Source of the DNA: CAWATZ01 sp963784995
GTDB taxonomy: Bacteria; Planctomycetota; Planctomycetia; Gemmatales; Gemmataceae
Assembly: GCA_963784995.1 (NCBI GenBank)
Contig: CAWATZ010000013.1
Span: 558,001-622,000, forward strand
DNA: 64,000 nt
Direction of reading: 5' to 3'
Of this stretch, positions 58,418 to 64,000 are shown one piece after another; the first letter of the stretch is position 1; every line of letters begins with the position of its first letter. The translations under genes were made by a program, and so were the position numbers. A model generated the notes under the pieces. That model saw only the letters and a list, made by a program, of their open reading frames with translations. It was not told the origin of the DNA and ran no database searches.

Positions 58418-58525
58418 GCGCGTCTGGCCCGCCCCACGCCCGCCAGCTACATTGTTCCGCATGAGGCCCAAGCCAACCTCCCTGGACTCGATCCGTCACC
58501 GGCTGCTGGAAGGCGTTCTGCTGCG
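58418..58525 (+). repeat. Leader repeat, copy 4
   Basis: Same block as at 53325 and 57205, ahead of and into the second nucleotidyltransferase gene (MRPKPTSLDSIRHRLLEGVL). Confidence 0.75.
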
Positions 58526-59264
58526 CCTGGCCCGCCGGCCCGACGTCGGCGAGTTCATTCTGCGGGGTGGGATGCTGATGCAGAACTGGTTCCGGCCCAT
58601 CCCGCGCCCGGCGGAAGACCTCGACCTCGTGGCGACCTTCCCCTTCGGCGTCGAGGAGGCGGCCCGCCGGTTCCTTCCCGTCCTCGCGGATGGGGCCGTC
58701 GCGGATGGGACCGCGTTCGACCCCGACCGGGCCCGCTTCGAGGGCATCTGGCTGGACACCGGCAACCCCGGCGTGCGGGTCTTGGTCTCGGGCGTGACCG
58801 GCGGGACCGAGATCGACTTCAGCGTGGACATCACCTTCGGCCCCTTTCCACGGCCCGACCCGGTGTTCGCCGCGCTCCCGACGGCGTGCGGCGAGCCAGC
58901 CCGGGTGTGGGCGTGCCGGCCCGAGGCGGTCGTCGGGCACAAGATGCAGGCCCTGTGGCATCGCGGCCTGCTGGGCTGGCGGCCGAAGGACCTCAACGAC
59001 CTCCGCCTGTTGCTCGCTCGCGTGGCGATGGATGCCGGCGATCTGCGCAGGGCCGTCGCTGCGTACCTTGCGGACGTGGGCGGCACCGGGGAGAATGCAC
59101 GGGCGATCTTCGGGCCGGAGTCTTGGTGGGGCATGAAGATGGCCTCGGCCCGCTGGCTCGATTTCGTGAAATCATCGCGGGGGCAGAACGTGCCGAGAGA
59201 CCTGGCAGCGGTCGTCGCCGAGGTCGCCGACCGGCTGGGGCCCATCCTGGAGGGATTGCCATGA
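58461..59264 (+). CDS. AbiEii/AbiGii-like nucleotidyltransferase, cassette B
   Basis: 267 residues from the ATG at 58461. Same layout as cassette A: FILRGGMLMQNWFRPIPRPA then EDLDLVATFP (DxD motif; D-L-D), IDFSVDITFGPFPRPDP, EAVVGHKMQALWHRGLLGWR, PKDLNDLRLLLAR. The frame is intact. Its TGA overlaps the ATG of the TIGR02996-LRR gene (59261). Compared with copy A, the pre-catalytic Asp is EDLDLV rather than LDLDLV, a more canonical form. Likely the functional copy. Confidence 0.8.
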   Translation: MRPKPTSLDSIRHRLLEGVLLRLARRPDVGEFILRGGMLMQNWFRPIPRPAEDLDLVATFPFGVEEAARRFLPVLADGAVADGTAFDPDRARFEGIWLDTGNPGVRVLVSGVTGGTEIDFSVDITFGPFPRPDPVFAALPTACGEPARVWACRPEAVVGHKMQALWHRGLLGWRPKDLNDLRLLLARVAMDAGDLRRAVAAYLADVGGTGENARAIFGPESWWGMKMASARWLDFVKSSRGQNVPRDLAAVVAEVADRLGPILEGLP

Positions 59265-60757
59265 GCGGCGAGCTGGCGAAAGGCTTCCTCGCGGACATCG
59301 TCGAGAACATCGATGACGACACCCCGCGCCTGGTCTATGCCGACTGGCTGACGGAAAACGGCCACGACGACCGCGCCGAGTTCATCCGCGTGCAGGTCGA
59401 GCGGGCCCGCCGGCCGGCCTGGGACGCGGTCCAGGTCCGCCTCTGCCTGCGCGAGCAGGAGCTGCTGCGACTGCACGGCGAGGAGTGGCTGGCGGAACTG
59501 CCGGCCATTGAGGGGGTGCGGTGGGAGGGGTTCCGCCGGGGCATCGTGGCCGAGGTGGCGTTCGCCAGCTTCGAGGCCATGCGGGCCAATGCCCACACTT
59601 GCCGGGTCGTCGCTCCTGTCGAGGCGGTGACCGTCCGCTGGCCGCGCAAGGCCGAGGCGGCGAAGGGCGGCGCTCCGATCGCCGAGCTGCGCGAGCTGTC
59701 CCTCACAGGCCGGCCCAGCAGTCCCAACGAGATCGCCTGGCTCGCCGACTCGCCCCAGTTAGCGAGCCTCCGCATCCTGACCGCGCGCGGCCTGTGGCCT
59801 GTGGGGCTTGACCGCCTGGTGGCCTCGCCCCACCTTGCCGGCCTGAGGGCGCTGCGGCTGCCGTCCAACAACCTGGGCAACGCCGGCATCCTCGCCCTGG
59901 TCGGCGCCGCCTCGCTGACGGCCCTGGAGGAGCTGGACCTGTCCGGGCAGGGAGTCACGGAGCGATACCACGACGATCCGTCCGTCCGTGCGCCGGGCAT
60001 GGAACTGCTCGCGGGCTGGCCGGGCCTGGCCGCCGTGCGCTCTCTGTCGCTGGCGGGAAACGAGCTGGGCCGACCCGGCCTGCGGGCGCTGTTCCGCTCG
60101 AAGTACGTCGGCGCGCTGCAGGCGCTGTCCCTCCGCAGCGGCCGGCTCGACGGGCAGATCCTGGGGGAGATCGCCTCCGCCTTGCCACTGCTGCGCCTGC
60201 AAACCCTGGACATCGGCGAGAACGTCCTCAAGGAGCTGGGCGTGGAGTACCTGGCGATGGCCCCCTGCCTGAGCGAGCTGAAGGAGCTGAAACTGGACCG
60301 GTGCGAGGTCCCCCAGGCCGGGGCCCGCGTGCTGGCGAAGAAGGCGGCCTTCCTGAACGAGCTGCGGATTCTGGACGTCAGCTACAACCACTTCGGCCCG
60401 GCCGGGCTGACCGCCCTGCTGGAACGTGAGCCGCCATTCCTGCATACGCTGCGGATGCCCGACAACGACCTCTTCGACAAGGGGGCGGCGACCCTGGCCG
60501 AATCGCCGGCGTCGGACACGCTGCTCGAAGTGGACCTGAGCGCGAACCGGCTGGGTTCGGCCGCGGCCCTGGCCCTGAGCCAGTCGGCGCACCTCCGCCA
60601 GCTGCTCGTCCTGCGTCTGGCGGACAACCTGATCCACGAGGTGTCCGCCGCCGCCCTGGCGGCCTCCCCCCTGGGCCGGCGCCTGGCCGTCCTGGAGCTG
60701 GTGGAGCCACCCGCCCCGCCTCCCATGATTGGTGAGGACGGCAACATCCCCTTCTGA
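59261..60757 (+). CDS. TIGR02996-LRR protein of cassette B, intact
   Basis: 498 residues from the ATG at 59261. TIGR02996 at residues ~4-48 (AKGFLADIVENIDDDTPRLV, YADWLTENGHDDRAEFIRVQ), then about 12 leucine-rich repeats from residue ~140 onward: IAELRELSLTGRPSSPNEIA, LAGLRALRLPSNNLGNAGIL, LTALEELDLSGQGVTERYHD, LRLQTLDIGENVLKELGVEY, DTLLEVDLSANRLGSAAALA. This LRR style (LxxLRxLxLxxNxLGxxG) resembles RNase-inhibitor-like repeats. Coupled to a nucleotidyltransferase gene, it could serve as its inhibitor or target-recognition partner; that is inference. Confidence 0.85.
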   Translation: MSGELAKGFLADIVENIDDDTPRLVYADWLTENGHDDRAEFIRVQVERARRPAWDAVQVRLCLREQELLRLHGEEWLAELPAIEGVRWEGFRRGIVAEVAFASFEAMRANAHTCRVVAPVEAVTVRWPRKAEAAKGGAPIAELRELSLTGRPSSPNEIAWLADSPQLASLRILTARGLWPVGLDRLVASPHLAGLRALRLPSNNLGNAGILALVGAASLTALEELDLSGQGVTERYHDDPSVRAPGMELLAGWPGLAAVRSLSLAGNELGRPGLRALFRSKYVGALQALSLRSGRLDGQILGEIASALPLLRLQTLDIGENVLKELGVEYLAMAPCLSELKELKLDRCEVPQAGARVLAKKAAFLNELRILDVSYNHFGPAGLTALLEREPPFLHTLRMPDNDLFDKGAATLAESPASDTLLEVDLSANRLGSAAALALSQSAHLRQLLVLRLADNLIHEVSAAALAASPLGRRLAVLELVEPPAPPPMIGEDGNIPF

Positions 60758-60931
60758 CCGCTGGCATTGCTTCGAGGAGGTGTGAATCGTTCCCATTGGT
60801 CGGGGCAGGGTCAAAGTTGGGGAGTACTTTCCTGGAACCCTGGCTTCGTTGTCTTCACGAGGTCGATGGGACCGACGCAGGCAAGTTACCGATGAGCACC
60901 AGCATCGAGATCGAGTCAGGCGTCACCCGGA

Positions 60932-61642
60932 TCAAGGCACCCACCCGGCTGCCGTCAGTATGCTTTCGGCATGAGTTAAGCTCACTGCATATTGTAGGTT
61001 CACCGGGTTGAACGACGGCAGGAGTTGAACGTGTAGGTTCGTGGACCCGGGAGTAGCGAAGTCGGTTGTGTTAGAACTGACAAAGAGGCAGATCCCAGTA
61101 AATCCACCGCCTCGCAGTTGGGCCGTTGTTTCCACGGCGTGTTCAAGGATAACGGAATCCTTGGCCCCTTTACTGTGCGGTTGCTTCACCGGATGCGTAC
61201 AGGAGATGATCCGGTCAACGGCGCGTCCCAAGGCGGCGGCGTTGTGATTGATGGTGACGCACGCGGCGAGCAGATCCGCGGACAATTGGCGTAACAAGGT
61301 GGGCATGGTGAGGACGGCCGCTGGTAAGACCGGGACAGCAGGCAAACCCAGGTGACCGCAGATCGTGGACACGGCGTCACAGGCGTTCACTGCCGTTGTG
61401 CATTCATTCACCGTTCCAAGGATGTGGGTGTTCCACTCGGTCTGGACGGGTGAAGCGATCAGGAGGTGGATCGTCTTGGGAGTTTTCAGGACAGCCGTCA
61501 GAAAAAGGCGAGCGAACTCCACCTCGCCGGGTTTGTTCCTGATGGTTGCCCGCACTATGTCGAGAAGGATGCACGAATCGAGAAAGAGTACGGGAGCTGA
61601 TGTCGCGGTCACCGTTGCGACGATGTCGGCAATCAGCGTCAT
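60932..61642 (-). CDS. PIN-domain protein (putative ribonuclease effector)
   Basis: 236 residues from the ATG at 61640-61642. PIN-like acidic positions are visible: PVLFLDSCILLDIVRATIRN (Asp22, Asp28), SPVQTEWNTH (Glu), SKGAKDSVILEHAVET (Asp, Glu) and CLFVSSNTTDFATPG (Asp). The spacing with KDSVILEH and VSSNTTDF is that of DUF4935-like PIN proteins, which are metal-dependent RNases of toxins and defence systems. The start overlaps the stop of the upstream gene by 4 bp (61639). Last gene of a three-gene operon. Confidence 0.75.
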   Translation of the reverse strand: MTLIADIVATVTATSAPVLFLDSCILLDIVRATIRNKPGEVEFARLFLTAVLKTPKTIHLLIASPVQTEWNTHILGTVNECTTAVNACDAVSTICGHLGLPAVPVLPAAVLTMPTLLRQLSADLLAACVTINHNAAALGRAVDRIISCTHPVKQPHSKGAKDSVILEHAVETTAQLRGGGFTGICLFVSSNTTDFATPGSTNLHVQLLPSFNPVNLQYAVSLTHAESILTAAGWVP

Positions 61643-62769
61643 GCTGGTTGCCTCCCGGCCTCCTCATATTCGGCGAACAGCGCCATCTCAGAGTAGAATC
61701 GTTTCACCAGTTCGGCCGAAGCTTCGTTGCCCCACCCGCTAGCATTGAACCAGGCCGTCAGTTCCTCCGGATTGATTGCGACTTCTTCGCGGTAGGCCGT
61801 GCGAACAAGGGCTCGCCACAACGGTTCTGCCCTTTCCGGGAGCGGCCACTGTCCGTCAACTGCCTCAGCGAATGCCGTCATCGCCCCCGCCGTGTTCTCT
61901 CCGAACCGGCTGATCGGGCCGAGGTGCGGGTAACTCACTGTTAAGCCCGAAGCATCTGCGGCTGGTTCAAGCACCTCGCGTAGGACTTGCTGAATAGTGC
62001 GTGCCACGTCGGCGAGCCCGATCCGGTGGTCGAGAATGTCGTAGGTAGAACCGCGCACCCGCCTGTCCGTCGCACGGTTGAGACAGAGCATGACTTCCGG
62101 CTCAGGCCCGCGCCGGCCTAGCCAGCAGTAGAAGCGATTGCTCTGCCGCGGGTCGCTGTTCCAACTCGCTTCGCGCTCGGAGTCCCGAGCCCAGCCGAGC
62201 GACTCGAAACGCCGTTGCGTCTCCTCGAGGAACCTGTCGATTTGTTCCCTATCGCCCTTGACCAAGACTTTTCGCCAGACGTTGATGACATCGAGAGTTT
62301 CCGACCTGACACCGAACGGGAAGGCAGAGAAATGGCGGGTGACGGCTGCCATCTCCGGTTGCGAGCGGCTCGCAAGCCACGCGGCAAGGTCGCGGCGTGC
62401 CGCTGCGCATTCCTCCGCTGTTGCGGCCTCGCCGCCGAAAGCCCTGAGGAACAGGCCCGCAACCGTTGGGGCCTCTTCCCACCTGCCGAACTTGACAGTC
62501 AGTTTGGGCAACGCAGAGGGGTTGACGAGGAGGGCATCAGCGGGAACCTTCGCCAGGTTGGGGTGGCACAGAATCATGTGAAGGTCACCGTCGGCCGACC
62601 AGGCCGCGGCGATGAACCGGCCAGCAGCTAACTGCTCGACCACAACTGGTGCGTGAGTCTGCACCACGCTCCGCCGGACGCGCAGTGGGCTCCGGTCCCC
62701 ATCGGGGATCGCGTCAAGCGGAACTTCCGCTTCCCCTTTCTGCCAGTAGAATCGGACAGTGTCTGTCAT
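61639..62769 (-). CDS. Unknown middle protein of the HEPN-PIN operon
   Basis: 376 residues from the ATG at 62767-62769, with CGAGGAGT upstream. Opens MTDTVRFYWQKGEAEVPLDA. No recognised family. Notable segments: RFIAAAWSADGDLHMILCHP, SETLDVINVWRKVLVKGDRE, RQSNRFYCWLGRRGPEPEVM, GQWPLPERAEPLWRALVRTA. Mixed alpha/beta without TM segments. It overlaps the genes on both sides by 4 bp, which strongly suggests a co-translated complex with the PIN and HEPN-like proteins. It might be a sensor or regulator. Confidence 0.65.
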   Translation of the reverse strand: MTDTVRFYWQKGEAEVPLDAIPDGDRSPLRVRRSVVQTHAPVVVEQLAAGRFIAAAWSADGDLHMILCHPNLAKVPADALLVNPSALPKLTVKFGRWEEAPTVAGLFLRAFGGEAATAEECAAARRDLAAWLASRSQPEMAAVTRHFSAFPFGVRSETLDVINVWRKVLVKGDREQIDRFLEETQRRFESLGWARDSEREASWNSDPRQSNRFYCWLGRRGPEPEVMLCLNRATDRRVRGSTYDILDHRIGLADVARTIQQVLREVLEPAADASGLTVSYPHLGPISRFGENTAGAMTAFAEAVDGQWPLPERAEPLWRALVRTAYREEVAINPEELTAWFNASGWGNEASAELVKRFYSEMALFAEYEEAGRQPA

Positions 62770-63491
62770 CGCGTACTCCTCGGGACGATCCACCCACAAT
62801 ATCGTACCATGCCGACCCTGTCCGCGTCTGCGCAGCCGTCCCGATCTTCCCGGGTTAGCGAGGCACGTCGCCGTGTTCCGCAAGCTGCCAAGGCCGTTTC
62901 CCTGTGGGAGCCTTGGCCTTTCACTTGCACACCCACAGCACTCACGGCTGGCCGGGTCTGTTGCTTTCCAGAAAGGCCGGGAGAGTAACCGTTCACGAGT
63001 TGATGACGACAGGCGTATAGAGGGGATCGAGCCGTGACGATACTTCTCGGGTGTAGCGGTCGCACGTGACCAAAGTTCGCAATATTGCGCCACTCATTCA
63101 GACGATGCAGGTCCCCTTTGAGTGCCACGCTGCCCGGGAGGCCGTCAAGTAATGGTTGCATGGCAAAGCCGAAGCGGCTGAAGTCCGCGACGATGTTCCC
63201 GAAGGTGGCGTTGCCCTGGTCCAGCAGGCGGCGAGCCGAGAACTGGTCCTGAAAGAGGATCTGCAGGGAGAGGCGGACCTTGGAGGCCAGGATCTGGGCG
63301 CTTTCCGTGTGCAGATCCCGGCAGAACCCCTGGAAATGGGCAGCGAGCAGGAGGACGTAAGCACGCAGGTTCTCGTCAACGAGGGCGGCGATGGGCGGCA
63401 CGGCCGCAACGCTGGCGGCACATTGCGCATCGATGTGGGCCAGGTTCGTCAGCCGCACGGTCTGCCAGTTCACCAGCGAGGCGGACGGCAT
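62766..63491 (-). CDS. HEPN-like protein
   Basis: 241 codons from the ATG at 63489-63491 with TTGAGG upstream. The first ~140 residues are a helical bundle: NLRAYVLLLAAHFQGFCRDL, TFGNIVADFSRFGFAMQPLL, GDLHRLNEWRNIANFGHVRP. The WRN...H segment recalls the Rx4-6H motif of HEPN RNases (here Arg to His is seven residues), although related proteins usually read WRNxxAH, so activity is uncertain. The last ~90 residues look non-globular and may reflect a frameshift or read-through near 63040. Stop overlaps the next start by 4 bp. Confidence 0.5.
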   Translation of the reverse strand: MPSASLVNWQTVRLTNLAHIDAQCAASVAAVPPIAALVDENLRAYVLLLAAHFQGFCRDLHTESAQILASKVRLSLQILFQDQFSARRLLDQGNATFGNIVADFSRFGFAMQPLLDGLPGSVALKGDLHRLNEWRNIANFGHVRPLHPRSIVTARSPLYACRHQLVNGYSPGLSGKQQTRPAVSAVGVQVKGQGSHRETALAACGTRRRASLTREDRDGCADADRVGMVRYCGWIVPRSTR

Positions 63492-64000
63492 GATCGGACC
63501 TCAATGGGGATGCGGCTCAGGAAATGGTGAGATTCTACCCGCCGCAGGTCAACTGATCCAGCGAAGTCCTGAAGGGGCAGCGGTCTCCGGCTCTTGAGGC
63601 TCGTCCGGGCACGCTTCGGCCAACGAACCCGCTGGAGATGACCTGCTGAGGGTTGGGTTCCCCCAGTTTCCAGGATGGGCCGGCCAGGTGCGCCTTGACC
63701 TGCCCAGGACAGCGTTGCCCGGGGCCCATCCTGGGAACGGGGGGACCGAACGCCCAGACAGCAGCGGGTGAGGAGGGACGTTCTTGCCCGGGACCTATCC
63801 TAGAAACCGTTGTGAAGATTGCGTGCAACGGTGCCGGGTACGTTTTCTTGTCGCCGAGCGCTGTTTCGTCAGCGAACCGGAAAAAGCGGAAGCGCTCGGG
63901 TGCCTGGTGCAGGCACTGGTATGGCTTCACTGTTCATGCTATTCTTCGCCTCGGGGATCGCCAAGCACGGCTTTAACGTACAGGCACTGTGCCAGCGGCA
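63492..64000. other. Region without a supported gene, with short diverged repeats
   Basis: Contains three related blocks: around 63668-63690 (inverted), 63715-63738 and 63785-63808, each built on GCCCGGG..CCATCCTGGGAAC. A minus-strand frame at 63535-63930 consists largely of translated repeat and lacks protein character. The upstream promoter of the HEPN-like operon should lie here. Confidence 0.5.

Noticed and set aside
58415..60757. A 780-codon frame beginning upstream of the LRR gene
   Set aside because: The N-terminal 280 codons are a shifted reading of the nucleotidyltransferase gene; the true LRR start is the ATG at 59261 with ATGA overlap.
60796..61011. 71-codon plus-strand frame after the LRR cassette
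   Set aside because: Overlaps the end of the PIN gene, lacks a ribosome site and has no recognisable features.
63535..63930. 131-codon minus-strand frame
   Set aside because: Made mostly of translated short repeats, with no protein-like pattern or upstream ribosome site.

Overview
The window reads as chromosome of a GC-rich planctomycete, most likely a Gemmata-like member of the Gemmatales. Evidence is the gene set: DUF1501 proteins with Tat-type signals beside a PSD1/DUF1549/DUF1553 cytochrome-like protein, four to six TIGR02996 repeat-companion proteins (several with leucine-rich repeats), a Gemmata-type protein family starting MTEDEWW, DUF4261, DUF3604 and suppressor-of-fused domains, and many large intergenic hairpins. 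No tRNA, rRNA or CRISPR array was seen.

Layout. 0-18.6 kb is mostly chromosomal backbone: a sigma factor cut by the window edge, an MlaD-OmpA envelope protein, a ResB-CcsA cytochrome c maturation pair with an upstream lipoprotein, a ferredoxin coupled to an enolase-superfamily enzyme, a nucleoside hydrolase, a DUF1501/PSD1 pair, malate synthase with GlcG (glyoxylate metabolism), and a HEAT-like exported protein. 18.6-28.4 kb was originally a MoxR-DUF58-DUF4129 operon. A 5.39-kb integrative element with a large serine recombinase, an AlpA-like regulator and a RepA-like ATPase has inserted into codon 23 of the DUF4129 gene. Joining the flanks at the 5-bp core ACCAT restores an uninterrupted 586-codon frame. 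28.8-45.1 kb is an accessory zone: TIGR02996 proteins, an M28 peptidase, an esterase, a midasin-like AAA_5 ATPase, YwqK/MORN and DUF4261 proteins, a GNAT toxin-antitoxin pair, a CobT-like VWA protein (probable partner of the AAA_5 ATPase, now 5.3 kb away), and an XRE toxin-antitoxin-like pair behind a palindromic operator and between two copies of a 165-bp VWA segment.

45.3-53.1 kb returns to a more ordinary set: DUF1501, TPR-SUFU, DUF3604, a GAF-like protein and an RlmN-like radical SAM protein. 53.2-60.8 kb holds two tandem copies of a two-gene cassette (AbiEii-like nucleotidyltransferase followed, with ATGA overlap, by a TIGR02996-LRR protein). Between them sit an S1-domain protein and a Gemmata-specific protein that share an unusual C-terminal domain. 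The first ~100 bp of the nucleotidyltransferase gene recurs in front of other genes, which suggests modular shuffling. 60.9-63.5 kb is a tightly overlapping three-gene operon (HEPN-like, unknown, PIN) that looks like a nuclease-based toxin or defence module.

Reading caution. About 20 apparent frameshifts lie in otherwise well-conserved genes, including ccsA, resB and malate synthase. In at least one case (46.43 kb) a single missing G in a G-run explains the break. Assembly indels are the simplest explanation for many of them, so frameshifted core genes are annotated here as single loci with the break noted. Breaks tied to a repeat or an insertion (PSD1 gene, DUF4129 gene, AAA_5 gene) look real.
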